From Opitutaceae bacterium (lineage in GTDB: Bacteria > Verrucomicrobiota > Verrucomicrobiia > Opitutales > Opitutaceae): a DNA stretch of 64,000 nucleotides. The position numbers and the translations under genes were made by a program. Position 1 is the stretch's first letter, and each line of letters opens with the position of its first letter. The DNA lies in assembly GCA_016794625.1 (NCBI GenBank), contig JAEUGY010000066.1, positions 60,069-124,068 on the forward strand, given 5' to 3'. Of this stretch, positions 28,368-37,365 are shown piece by piece. Below the pieces are notes generated by a model that worked only from the letters and a program-made list of their open reading frames with translations, was not told the origin of the DNA and ran no database searches.

Positions 28368-29399
28368 ATGCCGCTTCTTCCGAAACTCATTGACCGCCTC
28401 CAGCGCCATCCCAAGCGCGTGGTGTTTCCGGAAGGAAACGACCCGCGCGTGCTGCAGGCGGCGCGACAATGGGTGACCCGACGCCTGGGTGCGCCGATCC
28501 TGCTCGGCGACCGCACAGCGATCAAGGAAAGCGCCGCCCGGCTGGACATTAAGTTGCAGGGCATGCGTTTGATCGAGCCGACCCGCAGCGAGGATCGGGA
28601 GATGTTTGCGGTGCAGCTGGAGGAACTGCGGCGGGCGAAGGGCATGACCCTGGACCAGGCGCGCACCGCGGTGTGCGAGAATAACACGTACGCCACCCTC
28701 ATGCTGGCCAACAGCCAGGCCGACGGCCTGGTCTCCGGAGCGACGGTCAGCGCATCGAGCGCCTTGCGGCCCTTGTTCCAGATCATCCCCCGCCTGCACC
28801 ATGTGCAGACGGCGTCTTCCCTGATGATCCTTGATTTTGAGGAACAGCCGGTGGGCAGCGAGGGCTCCCTGTTTCTCGCGGACTGTGGTGTCATTCCCGA
28901 TCCCACCGCGGAGCAGCTGGCGGACATCGCGGTGTCGACGGCGATGATCGCGCGGCACCTGACCAACGAAACGCCGCGGGTGGCGATGTTGAGCTGGGCC
29001 TCGCGCAGCACCTCGCAGCATCCCTCCGTGGTCAAGGTGCGCACGGCGACGGAGCTTGCGCGGGTGAAGGCGAGGTCGGCGGCATTTCCGATGGAGATCG
29101 ATGGCGAATTGCAGGCGGATGCCGCGCTGGATGCAGCGGTGGCGGCGACCAAGAACGTGACCAGTGGCGTCACGGGGCACGCCAACGTCCTGATTTTTCC
29201 CGATCTCAATTCCGGAAACATCGCCTTCAAGCTCGTGCATGCCCTCGCCGGCGGAAATGCGTTCGGGCAAATCATCACCGGCCTCAGTCGACCGGCGGCC
29301 GAGATCAGTCGCGGCGCCTCGGCCCATGACGTGTTTGGTGCGGCGGCCATTGTCGGCTGCCAGGCGATCGACCGGCGTCTGCTCTACGGCGATGCCTAA
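28368..29399 (+). CDS. pta: Phosphate acetyltransferase, catalytic domain
   Basis: 343 residues, exactly the PTA_PTB catalytic domain: PKRVVFPEGNDPRVLQAA at the start, VSGATVSASSALRPLFQI, and NVLIFPDLNSGNIAFKLVHA near the end. It interconverts acetyl-CoA and acetyl phosphate. It lacks the regulatory N-terminal half of E. coli Pta; that half is encoded separately by the next gene, 30 bp downstream. No acetate kinase gene is in the window. Confidence 0.95.
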   Translation: MPLLPKLIDRLQRHPKRVVFPEGNDPRVLQAARQWVTRRLGAPILLGDRTAIKESAARLDIKLQGMRLIEPTRSEDREMFAVQLEELRRAKGMTLDQARTAVCENNTYATLMLANSQADGLVSGATVSASSALRPLFQIIPRLHHVQTASSLMILDFEEQPVGSEGSLFLADCGVIPDPTAEQLADIAVSTAMIARHLTNETPRVAMLSWASRSTSQHPSVVKVRTATELARVKARSAAFPMEIDGELQADAALDAAVAATKNVTSGVTGHANVLIFPDLNSGNIAFKLVHALAGGNAFGQIITGLSRPAAEISRGASAHDVFGAAAIVGCQAIDRRLLYGDA

Positions 29400-29429
29400 G
29401 GTCCGGCCGGGACCTTTGTTGTTTTTCCC

Positions 29430-30614
29430 ATGGCTGATCCGGTTTTCCCGTTCCTGAGCGATACGCTCAATCCCTTCACCGCGCCAGCGTTGCCGTTGCA
29501 GATTGCTCCGACCAACCAGGTGACCAAGCGCCTGTTCGTCGCGGCCACCCGCATGAACGACGGCAAGACCACCACCTGCCTGGGACTTTACGCGGCGATG
29601 CAAGGAATCTATCCCCGCGTGGGTTTCATCAAGCCGATCGGGCAGCGGTTTGTGGAGGTGCGCGGGCAGAAGATCGATGAGGATTCGGTGCTGCTCGACA
29701 CGCTCTACAATGTGCACGTGCCGATCGAGAGCATGAGTCCTGTGGCCGTGGACGGCACCTTCACCCGCCGGTTCCTTAAGGACCCGAAACCCATGCTGGC
29801 CGAGCTGACCGACCGGATCTGCCGCGCCTTCGACCGGGTGTCGTGGGAAAAGGACTTCACACTGATTGAAGGCACCGGTCACGCGGGTGTCGGGAGCGTC
29901 TTTGATCTCTCGAACGCGCGGGTCGCAAAGCTCCTCAACGCCAAGGTGCTGCTTGTCTCGCCCGGAGGCATCGGCCGGCCGATCGACGAGATCGCGCTGA
30001 ACAAGGCCCTCTTCGACAAGGAAGGCGTCGAAGTGGTAGGCGTGATTCTCAACAAGGTTGAGCCCGACAAGATCGATCAGATCGTCGACTTCGCGGGCCG
30101 AGGACTGGCGCGGTTTGGCGTGCCGTTGCTCGGTGTCCTGCCCAAGCAGAATCTGCTGTCGTCACCCAATCTGTCGCAGATTGCCGATGAAATTGGCGGC
30201 CGTTGGTTGAATCCGCCGGCCACCAAATCCATGCGCCGGATCCAGCGTGTGGTGGTGGGCGCGGGCACGGCCAAAGGGGTGGTGGACTACCTGACGCCCG
30301 GCACGCTGATCATCACGCCGGGCGATCGCGACGACATCATCCTCGCCGCCTTGTCGACCCATCGACAGTCGGGCAGCGGCACCATTGCCGGGCTGGTGTT
30401 GACCAACGACATCGTGCCGCACGTGCAGCTTGCGGGGCTGTTGGGGCGGACCGATATCCCCGTCATCACGGCGCGCGATGAGTGTTATGCCATCACGTCG
30501 ATGATCCACGGCATGACGGTCAAAACCTCGCCCGAGGACACGGACAAGTTTCCCGTGATCAAACAGATGATTTTGGATCACGTCGACCTGAAGCGCCTGC
30601 TGGGCAGCGTGTAG
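29430..30614 (+). CDS. BioD-like P-loop plus DRTGG domain protein (Pta regulatory half)
   Basis: 394 residues. The N-terminal half (about 33-250) is a P-loop NTPase-like domain of the dethiobiotin-synthetase type (LFVAATRMNDGKTTTCLGLY). The C-terminal half (about 265-390) is a DRTGG domain (GTLIITPGDRDDIILAAL, IPVITARDECYAITSMIHGM). In long-form Pta these two domains precede the catalytic domain on one chain and tune it. Here they are encoded after it as a separate protein, so a two-subunit Pta is inferred. Confidence 0.88.
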   Translation: MADPVFPFLSDTLNPFTAPALPLQIAPTNQVTKRLFVAATRMNDGKTTTCLGLYAAMQGIYPRVGFIKPIGQRFVEVRGQKIDEDSVLLDTLYNVHVPIESMSPVAVDGTFTRRFLKDPKPMLAELTDRICRAFDRVSWEKDFTLIEGTGHAGVGSVFDLSNARVAKLLNAKVLLVSPGGIGRPIDEIALNKALFDKEGVEVVGVILNKVEPDKIDQIVDFAGRGLARFGVPLLGVLPKQNLLSSPNLSQIADEIGGRWLNPPATKSMRRIQRVVVGAGTAKGVVDYLTPGTLIITPGDRDDIILAALSTHRQSGSGTIAGLVLTNDIVPHVQLAGLLGRTDIPVITARDECYAITSMIHGMTVKTSPEDTDKFPVIKQMILDHVDLKRLLGSV

Positions 30615-30618
30615 GAGG

Positions 30619-30830
30619 CGCGCGCTGGGGCGCGCATCCAGAGGTCGGCGGTCAGCGGTCAGAGGTCAGTCAGAGTTGCACGCGCGGGGCGCGTGTCCAT
30701 AGATCAGAGATTGGAGGTCGGGTTCGGACGAAGGCAAACGCCCAACGCTGAACGCATAACATTAATGCCGAAGGGGGGGGCGGATTTCCCAGTCCGGCTG
30801 ATCGCTGACCTCTGATCTCCGACCTCTCGA
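30619..30830. repeat. Cluster of palindrome-capped period-7 tracts
   Basis: Between convergent genes, four short tracts occur: GCGCGC hairpin 30619-30635 followed by AGAGGTC-type units (to 30675); hairpin CACGCGC/GCGCGTG at 30679-30695 followed by AGATCAGAGATTGGAGGTC; an AACGCTG-type tract at 30739-30763; and an inverted AGAGGTC-type tract at 30794-30830. No gene is seen. Confidence 0.6.
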
Positions 30831-30860
30831 CGCGGAACGAGCCTCTGTCGTCCGCTGCGC

Positions 30861-31520
30861 TCAGGGCAGCTTGAGCGTCACGACCTCGCCGTCGACCGAG
30901 GCGGAGGCGAGTTTTTTCCAACCGGCCACCACATCGTCGGGAAAGCTCTGTACGCGGCTCAAATTGGACATGACCGTGGCGGTCAGCCCCGGCACCCGAT
31001 GAACGGCGAGAGAACCGAAATAAAGTTCCTTCGCGGTGAAGACGGGTCCGTTGCCGGTGCTCGGGCCGAAGGTGCCCCGGGCCTGGATGACGACGGGGAA
31101 ACTCATGCCGAAAATATTGAGCGTGGAAGGAGCGCCGATTTGCAGCAGGCTGTCGCGAATCCGGAAATTGATCTGACCAGGAACCACGGTTTCGGTCGCG
31201 TCAGCGGCCGGCGGTTTGAGGGTGGCGGAGGCCCATGCGTTGAGCTCCTGCTCGAAGATCGCGAGATCGCCGGTTTGACCCTCCAGCAACACCTGACGCT
31301 TGCGCATCCAAGTCCGTCCGCTGGCCGCGCTGGTCTCGCCCGGCACAAAATACACCACGGACGGGAGGGCCTCGTCGGACGGTTCCTTCACCGTCTCCAC
31401 CGGCTTGATCACCAGCCAGGCCGCGGCGAGGGCGACACCCGCGAGCAGACTGAGGCTGACCCCCAGTACAATTTCGATCAGGCCCGGACCGTGAAGTGCG
31501 CGAAGGTGGGGATTGTCCAT
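30861..31520 (-). CDS. Membrane-anchored protein of unknown function
   Basis: 219 residues. One N-terminal membrane helix (about 15-38, EIVLGVSLSLLAGVALAAAWL) is followed by a soluble region with no recognised family. The latter resembles a beta-rich envelope domain (PGQINFRIRDSLLQIGAP, PVVIQARGTFGP). It follows the DUF4013 gene by 16 bp on the same strand, so the two are likely co-transcribed and may act together at the membrane. Confidence 0.75.
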   Translation of the reverse strand: MDNPHLRALHGPGLIEIVLGVSLSLLAGVALAAAWLVIKPVETVKEPSDEALPSVVYFVPGETSAASGRTWMRKRQVLLEGQTGDLAIFEQELNAWASATLKPPAADATETVVPGQINFRIRDSLLQIGAPSTLNIFGMSFPVVIQARGTFGPSTGNGPVFTAKELYFGSLAVHRVPGLTATVMSNLSRVQSFPDDVVAGWKKLASASVDGEVVTLKLP

Positions 31521-31536
31521 GGAGAGGAGACTGACA

Positions 31537-32157
31537 TTAAACGGTGCGAAGCCGGCTCTTGCGAGCCTCTTCCACTGTCCGGAAATACGCAGCGTAGTAC
31601 GACCAGCTCGCGGCCAGGCCGATGAAAACCGTGAACGTCATGAGCGGATAGCCGACCACGAGGAAACCGACCAAGGCAAAGGTCGGCACCCAGAAACGGG
31701 CCCGGCTCGAGCGTAACATGGCGCCCAGCACGTAGATACGCAGCGCATCGCGATAGTCTTCGCGCTTCTGGTACTGGTAGATGCCAGCGGCGGTCAGGGG
31801 CCCCGCCAGCATGACGGCGGGCAGAAGTGGCAGGTAGACGATGACGCCGTAGGCCATGAGCCGCAGCGGCCAGGTCAGAATCCAAGCGGCCAGCACCGGC
31901 ACCAGCCCGAGCAGGATGAAAAGGATGAATGCGGCCACGCCATTGGCGAAGAGCCGGCGCCAATCCTCCCACGGCGGAAATTCCCACGGCTCGCCCTGCC
32001 GGGACCGCGCGATCATCTCGTATAAATAGCCGAAGGCGAAGAAGTGGGCGATCGGCACCAACAGCAGGATCGCGCCGATGGCGCACTTCACCAACCACGA
32101 CGAGTCGCTGAAAAGGCGTTTGCAAACGAGTTCGAGCGTCGGCATTTCGGCGGGCAA
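31537..32157 (-). CDS. DUF4013-type integral membrane protein
   Basis: 206 residues with about five hydrophobic segments (LVKCAIGAILLLVPIAHFFA, AFILFILLGLVPVLAAWIL and others). The GYLYEMIARSRQGEPWEFPP and W-E-D-W elements are characteristic of DUF4013, a bacterial/archaeal family of unknown role. The start is only 26 bp from the divergent polyprenyl synthase start at 32184, so promoters of each gene must lie within the other's leader or coding sequence. Confidence 0.8.
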   Translation of the reverse strand: MPAEMPTLELVCKRLFSDSSWLVKCAIGAILLLVPIAHFFAFGYLYEMIARSRQGEPWEFPPWEDWRRLFANGVAAFILFILLGLVPVLAAWILTWPLRLMAYGVIVYLPLLPAVMLAGPLTAAGIYQYQKREDYRDALRIYVLGAMLRSSRARFWVPTFALVGFLVVGYPLMTFTVFIGLAASWSYYAAYFRTVEEARKSRLRTV

Positions 32158-32183
32158 AGTGGCCCAACCATGGCCGCTTGTCT

Positions 32184-33071
32184 ATGGACTTCACAACCAA
32201 ATTACGCGCCCTGGTCGGCCGGGTGGAGGCGGGGCTCGATCGCTACGTCCCTACGCCGGATACCCGCCCCGCGATCCTGCACGCGGCCATGCGCTACAGC
32301 TTGGAATCCGGCGGCAAGCGCATCCGGCCGGTCATTGTGCTCGCGACGGCCGAAGTGTTCGACCCGGCCGCCCGCCACGACCCGCTTCCCGCCGCGGTGG
32401 CGCTGGAGTGCCTGCACACTTACTCGTTGATCCACGATGACTTGCCGTGCATGGACGACGACGATCTGCGCCGTGGACGACCCACGGTGCACAAGGCCTT
32501 TGATGAGGCGACCGCGTTGTTGGCGGGCGATGCGTTGCTGACGCATGCTCTCGGCCTGCTTTTGTCCGCCTATGCCTCCGAGCCTGCGCTGGCCGCCGCG
32601 ATGGGAGCGGACATGGCCGAAGCCGCCGGCAGCCGCCGGTTGATTGGGGGCCAGGTGGAGGATTTGGCGGCGGAAGGCCGGACCGACGTGCCGGCGGCCG
32701 ATCTTGAGTTCATTCATCTGAACAAGACCGCGGCGCTGCTGGAGCTGGCGTTTTCGATGGGTGCCCGGCTGGGAGGCGCCTCGGAACACCATCGGGCGGT
32801 GGCGATCGGCGTCGGGCGGGATCTCGGTCTGGCGTTCCAGATTGTGGATGACATCCTCGATGCTACCGCCGAGAGCGCCACCCTCGGCAAGACCGCCGGC
32901 AAGGATGCCAAGGCGGGAAAGACCACCTATGTCAGTACATTCGGCGTGGACGGAGCCCGCCGGCGCGCCCGGGCGCATGCGGACGCCGCCCGCGACGCCT
33001 TGCGGTCCCTGCCCGGCGACCTCGCCTTTCTCGTCGCCCTGATCGAAGCGCTGACCGATCGGAAAAAGTGA
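32184..33071 (+). CDS. ispA: Polyprenyl (farnesyl) diphosphate synthase
   Basis: 295 residues from the ATG at 32184 (MDFTTKLRALV). First aspartate-rich motif DDLPCMDDDDLRRGRPT and second motif DDILD are intact, as are SLESGGKRIRPV and GKDAKAGKTTYVS. The small residues before the first motif and the insertion between the Asp pairs fit short-chain (C15/C20) enzymes of the IspA class. It supplies prenyl diphosphates for quinones, undecaprenol or carotenoids. Confidence 0.92.
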   Translation: MDFTTKLRALVGRVEAGLDRYVPTPDTRPAILHAAMRYSLESGGKRIRPVIVLATAEVFDPAARHDPLPAAVALECLHTYSLIHDDLPCMDDDDLRRGRPTVHKAFDEATALLAGDALLTHALGLLLSAYASEPALAAAMGADMAEAAGSRRLIGGQVEDLAAEGRTDVPAADLEFIHLNKTAALLELAFSMGARLGGASEHHRAVAIGVGRDLGLAFQIVDDILDATAESATLGKTAGKDAKAGKTTYVSTFGVDGARRRARAHADAARDALRSLPGDLAFLVALIEALTDRKK

Positions 33072-33196
33072 GTCGCGGCCGCCTACAACAAGCTTGCTGC
33101 GATTGCACCGCCCCGCGGTGCCAGGCGTGGCCGCGAGGGCCAGTCCCTCGACGGGCTCAGGACTTGGCCTGAGGCAGCCCTTGTTCGGAAGGGGGG

Positions 33197-33298
33197 ACGT
33201 TGAACGCTGAACGCACAACTTTTGCCGCTCATGGGTCGAAATTTCCGACGTTTCGACCTTCGCTCTTCGAACTTCGCACTTCACCGCTCTGCGGTGCC
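33197..33298. repeat. AACGCTG-type and GAAGTGC-type period-7 tracts ending in hairpin
   Basis: The 279-bp gap after ispA holds an AACGCTG-type tract at 33197-33220 and a second tract at 33238-33283. The second runs into the hairpin CACCGC-TCT-GCGGTG at 33284-33298. The hairpin and tract recur, inverted, just after prsR (47622-47669). No gene seen. Confidence 0.55.
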
Positions 33299-33350
33299 AG
33301 CTCGTCTATAGGCTTGTCCTGCGCCAGGGCTTCGCCGACGGTGGACGCGC

Positions 33351-35297
33351 TTGAGCTGTATCCAATCGTTATCCCTCCCGCGTTGGTTTCGTGGTGGTTT
33401 GCTCTTCGGTCTGGCCTGCCTGTGCGTGCACGCGCAGCAGCGCGACGATGAACGCATCTCCCAACTGAAAGAACAGATTCTCGCCATGGACGGCGTCGTC
33501 CAGGCGGCGAAAAATGTGTCGGAAAAGGGCCGTCTTGAGGCGCGCCAGCAGCGCCTGCGCGACGAGCTGAAGATCCTCGAGGAGCGGCTCGCGATCGAGG
33601 CTCGGCAGCGGGCCTTGTCGGAGAACCTCCGGCGCAGCCCGATCGAAGCGCTGCGGGAAAAGCTGCGCACCGTGGACGTGACCGCCGAGGAGGCCGAAGC
33701 CCGCGTCAAGGACCTCATCACCCGCCGCAAAGCCGTCAATCAGGCGCGCGATGCCCTGGAGGAGCAACTGACCGCGCTGGGCGGCGCCAACCGCGCCGCG
33801 GCTGATGCGCTCAAGGTGGCGGAGATCAATGAACAGATTTACACGCGCAATGAGGAGCTGCGCGCCCTGGCGTTTCAGCGCGAGGCGGCGGAGTTCGACA
33901 TTGAACTTGCCCGCCAGGCCGAGCGACTGCGCGAGCGTATCAAGGCACTGGATGCCGGGGGCAGTCCGACGCTCAAGGCCCTGTTTGAGAGCTACACGGA
34001 CCGCAACGAAGCCCGCAAGATCAGCGACCAGCTGTCCCCGCGTTTTGCCAATCTTGAACAGAGCAAGCAGATCGGGGAGAGCGCCCTGACGCTCGGGCAG
34101 CAAAAGCTGGCCAAGTTCGATGAGGAGCTGGCCCTGCTCGACAAACAGACCAGCTTCTTCTCCAACAACCCCAAGGTGGAGCAGTTGCTCTCCGCGCAAC
34201 GCAATCAGAAGAAGGCCATCGCGGAGCGGCTCGTCTTCACCGCCGCTCAAGTCGCGGCCATCAAGTCTTCCGAGGACACGCTGTCGGTCCGACGCGAGTT
34301 AGGCAGTCTTGATCTGGCCGTGCTCGAGGAGCAGTTCGCCACCCTCAAGGACGCTTACCTGGAGCGCATGCGCTGGCCTGCGGCCGTGCTGCTCGGGCTG
34401 ATCGCGCTGTTCATGACGGTGTCGCTGCTGGTGCTGCCGCTCATCTACAAGAACGAGAGTCTCTTCCTGGCGCGCCGGCTGACGCGCTACATCACCATCG
34501 TGCTCGCGGTCGGCGCGGTCGCCAGTTTCATGTTCGACGACTTGTCGATGGTCGCCGCCACCATGGGCATTGTGAGTGCGGCCTTGGTCATCGCCCTGCA
34601 GGAGGCGGTGACGTCCGCCTTCGGCTGGTTCGTCATCATGATGGGCAGCAAGTTTGGCATTGGCGACCGCCTCGAGATCGATGGCACGCGGGGCGATGTG
34701 ATCGATATCCAGCTGCTCCGCACGACGCTCGTGGAGGTCAATGGCTGGCTGGGCGTGGATGAACCCACCGGGCGTATCATCCTCGTGCCAAACAACTTCA
34801 TTTTTAACAACAAGATCTTCAACTACACGCACGGCCATCCCTTCGTGTGGGGCAAGATCGATGTGACCGTCGGTTTCAACTGCGCGGAGGCCGCGGCCGC
34901 CCTGTTTCAGCGGGTGCTGATGGAGGAGACCAAGGACGAGTTTGCCGCGGCGCGCACCGCCGCTCAACGCATGCGCCGTCGCTACGGCGTCGATGATGCC
35001 ACCTATGAACCTCGGGTCACCTCGGCCATCGCCGGCAACGATGTCGCCTTCACCCTGTTCTACGTCGCGCATTACCGCCGTTTCTCGGACATTCGCAATC
35101 GGATCGATCATCGATTGATCGAGGAACTGACCCGCTATCCCGACATCAAGCTGGCGGTCACGAGCATCCAGGTCTCGCATGACAATCCGGTGCCGACCGC
35201 ACCCGCTTTGCAGCAAGTCGGGCCGACCACGGTGCTTCCCATCCTGCCCAAGGGCGCGAGTGTGGCTCCCAGCATCCCGCCGGATACGATGGGCTGA
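33351..35297 (+). CDS. MscS-family mechanosensitive channel with long N-terminal coiled coil
   Basis: 648 residues. A signal peptide (cleavage after VHAQ, about residue 28) leads into a roughly 300-residue periplasmic coiled coil, as in MscK/MscM-like large channels. Then come hydrophobic segments (about 343-365 and 378-395) and the pore-lining region with small residues (MVAATMGIVSAALVIALQ). The beta domain begins with GSKFGIGDRLEIDGTRGDV. The start codon is TTG at 33351; the next ATG lies beyond the signal peptide, so TTG is the best choice. It would release solutes on osmotic downshock. Confidence 0.88.
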   Translation: MSCIQSLSLPRWFRGGLLFGLACLCVHAQQRDDERISQLKEQILAMDGVVQAAKNVSEKGRLEARQQRLRDELKILEERLAIEARQRALSENLRRSPIEALREKLRTVDVTAEEAEARVKDLITRRKAVNQARDALEEQLTALGGANRAAADALKVAEINEQIYTRNEELRALAFQREAAEFDIELARQAERLRERIKALDAGGSPTLKALFESYTDRNEARKISDQLSPRFANLEQSKQIGESALTLGQQKLAKFDEELALLDKQTSFFSNNPKVEQLLSAQRNQKKAIAERLVFTAAQVAAIKSSEDTLSVRRELGSLDLAVLEEQFATLKDAYLERMRWPAAVLLGLIALFMTVSLLVLPLIYKNESLFLARRLTRYITIVLAVGAVASFMFDDLSMVAATMGIVSAALVIALQEAVTSAFGWFVIMMGSKFGIGDRLEIDGTRGDVIDIQLLRTTLVEVNGWLGVDEPTGRIILVPNNFIFNNKIFNYTHGHPFVWGKIDVTVGFNCAEAAAALFQRVLMEETKDEFAAARTAAQRMRRRYGVDDATYEPRVTSAIAGNDVAFTLFYVAHYRRFSDIRNRIDHRLIEELTRYPDIKLAVTSIQVSHDNPVPTAPALQQVGPTTVLPILPKGASVAPSIPPDTMG

Positions 35298-35368
35298 CCA
35301 CGCCGGGGTCGAAGGAGCGGCAGGCTTCGCATTGGACAATCCGGCGCAACCGGGCTTCCTTGTCCCCA

Positions 35369-36169
35369 ATGCCTGATTCGTCGCCCGACCAGCCCGCCGA
35401 TGCCGGACTCGAGGTCCGCACTCATTTCGTTCGCAGTCGCAACGTCCTGCTGGCGCGCGCCGATTTCATCCCGCTCTACGTCGACTATTACCTTCACCTG
35501 TCGGACCATGCCCTGCGTCCGGCGGCGGCGCACGATGCCTTGTTCAAGCGGGCGCTGGCGGGGTTCGTTCTGCACGCCGCATCCCGTCCGTGGAACGAAC
35601 ACATGGCCTGGACGATCAACTTTCAGGATCCGCTGCTGAATGTCTTCGTCACTGGGGACAACCAGACCGGGACGGTCACCGGCCGGATTTTCACCGACAA
35701 CGTCAAGACCCTGCCGTCGCCCTTGTTTTACAGCGATGTGATCCGCGGGCGTCAGCCCAAGCGTCGCAGTGCCGTCGAATTCCAGGGCGCGGATCCGCTG
35801 GCGGCGGCGGAGGCGTTTTACGCTCAGAGCGAACAGCGGCGCGGACGTTATTTTCAAGTGGAGGAGGAAGTGTTCGCCTTTGCCGTCGAGCATCCAGACT
35901 GCGATGTGGACTGGCTGGCAGGACTCACCGTGGAGACGATGCGCACCGTCGACCAGACCGAGGAGGTGGCGTTGCTGGAACGGCGCATGGTGCGCTGGCA
36001 CTGCGGTTGCAACCAGAGCCGGATGCTCGAGGTGCTGGCCCCGGTTTTTCAGACGGAGCCGGAGGAGCTGTTCGGTGGCGGGGAGACGCTGGAGATGCGG
36101 TGCCCGCGTTGCGCGGCGCGCCACCTCATCACGCGCGAGGCGCTCGAGGCGTTTGTGCAGCAGACCTGA
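35369..36169 (+). CDS. hslO: Redox-regulated chaperone Hsp33
   Basis: 266 residues from the ATG at 35369. The C-terminal zinc switch is visible as CGCNQSRM followed by MRCPRCAARH, i.e. the four cysteines (CxC and CxxC) that release zinc and form disulfides under oxidative stress. The N-terminal domain shows NVFVTGDNQTGTVTGRIF-like Hsp33 substrate-binding sequence. It is slightly shorter than E. coli Hsp33 (292). It heads a tight same-strand run with pnuC, the NadR-type kinase and tcdA. Confidence 0.85.
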   Translation: MPDSSPDQPADAGLEVRTHFVRSRNVLLARADFIPLYVDYYLHLSDHALRPAAAHDALFKRALAGFVLHAASRPWNEHMAWTINFQDPLLNVFVTGDNQTGTVTGRIFTDNVKTLPSPLFYSDVIRGRQPKRRSAVEFQGADPLAAAEAFYAQSEQRRGRYFQVEEEVFAFAVEHPDCDVDWLAGLTVETMRTVDQTEEVALLERRMVRWHCGCNQSRMLEVLAPVFQTEPEELFGGGETLEMRCPRCAARHLITREALEAFVQQT

Positions 36170-36235
36170 GCGGAAACGCCGTGAGCCCGTTCTGTTTGTC
36201 GTCGGTCCTCCGCCTGTCCCGGAATCGTGCCCGCC

Positions 36236-36817
36236 ATGGATCCGTTTGAAATCGCGGGGTTCGTGACCGGTGTGATTGGCGTGGCGCTCATGATCCGCCA
36301 GCACCTCTGGGCCTGGCCGGTCGGGCTGGTGCAGGTGGCGATCTACGCCTGGGTGTTTTACCGCGCACGACTTTACCCGGGAGCGCTGCTTCAGGTCACG
36401 TTCTTCGTCCTTCTCGGCTACGGCTGGTGGTCATGGTGGCGAGGGGTGCGGACCGGAGCTGCGACAAAGGCCGAGCTGCCCGTGACGCGCCTCGATCGCA
36501 CTGCCCGGGCGCTGGCCTTGACCGGCGGAGTTGCGCTCACCCTGGCGATCGGTGCCTTCATGAGCCAGCAGACCGACGCGGCGGTGCCGTACTGGGACGC
36601 GTTTCTCTTTGCGTTCAGCCTGATCGCGCAGGCCCTACAGACCCGGAAGAAAATCGAGACGTGGGCCCTCTGGGTGGTGGTCAATGCCGTGGCGATCGGC
36701 GTGTACCTCTCGCAGTCCCTGTGGCTCACCGCCGCCCTGTACGCCGTTTTCCTCGGCTTGGCGGGAGTCGGCTGGCGTGTGTGGCATCGTCACGAAAAAG
36801 GTGGAGCGACACCATGA
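36236..36817 (+). CDS. pnuC: Nicotinamide riboside transporter PnuC
   Basis: 193 residues with about seven hydrophobic helices. Family marks: GVIGVALMIRQHLWAWPVGL, the GYGWWSWWRG Trp motif and a late AQALQTRKKIETW-WxVVN segment. It takes up nicotinamide riboside by facilitated diffusion driven by intracellular phosphorylation. Its stop overlaps the kinase start by 4 bp (ATGA), so transport and trapping are encoded as a coupled pair. Confidence 0.92.
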   Translation: MDPFEIAGFVTGVIGVALMIRQHLWAWPVGLVQVAIYAWVFYRARLYPGALLQVTFFVLLGYGWWSWWRGVRTGAATKAELPVTRLDRTARALALTGGVALTLAIGAFMSQQTDAAVPYWDAFLFAFSLIAQALQTRKKIETWALWVVVNAVAIGVYLSQSLWLTAALYAVFLGLAGVGWRVWHRHEKGGATP

Positions 36818-37362
36818 ACTCCGCACCCGTGCAACGCGTCGTGCTCTTCGGACCGGAGTCGACCGGCAAGACCCGCCTCGCCGAGCAACTGGCCGCCCGG
36901 TACCAGGAACCCTGGGTTCCCGAGTACGTCCGTGGGTTTTGGGATGCGCACGCCGGACACATTGAAGCCGGCGATCTCGATGCCATCGCCCGCGGACAGC
37001 TCCAGGCCGAGGATGAGGCGGCGGGACGCGCGCGCCGCTTGTTGCTCTGTGACACCGACCTGCTGACCAACGTCCTTTGGGCCGACCTCCTGTTTCCCGG
37101 CGCCTGTCCTCCGTGGCTGCGCGCGGAGGCGGACCGGCGCAGCCGCACCTATGCGCTCTACCTCTTCTGCCAGACGGATCTGCCGTTCGAGCCTGATCCG
37201 CAACGCTGCTTTCCCGACGAGGCCGGCCGCCGCATGTGCCTCCGCCTCTGGCGCGAAACGCTGGAAACGCGCCGCCTGCCCTTCCGCCTGATTCAGGGGC
37301 AGGGTGACGATCGCCTCCGTCACGCCGTCGAGGCGGTCGACGCGGTGCTGGCTCGCACGTGA
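36814..37362 (+). CDS. NadR-type nicotinamide riboside kinase (AAA/P-loop ATPase)
   Basis: 182 residues. P-loop GPESTGKTRLAEQLA, then VPEYVRGFWDAH and LLLCDTDLLTNVLWAD match the ribosylnicotinamide kinase half of NadR. The N-terminal repressor and adenylyltransferase domains of the enterobacterial NadR are absent. It would phosphorylate nicotinamide riboside brought in by the upstream PnuC. Start chosen at the ATG overlapping the pnuC stop; the frame is open further upstream only as a shadow of pnuC. Confidence 0.9.
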   Translation: MNSAPVQRVVLFGPESTGKTRLAEQLAARYQEPWVPEYVRGFWDAHAGHIEAGDLDAIARGQLQAEDEAAGRARRLLLCDTDLLTNVLWADLLFPGACPPWLRAEADRRSRTYALYLFCQTDLPFEPDPQRCFPDEAGRRMCLRLWRETLETRRLPFRLIQGQGDDRLRHAVEAVDAVLART

Positions 37363-37365
37363 GTC

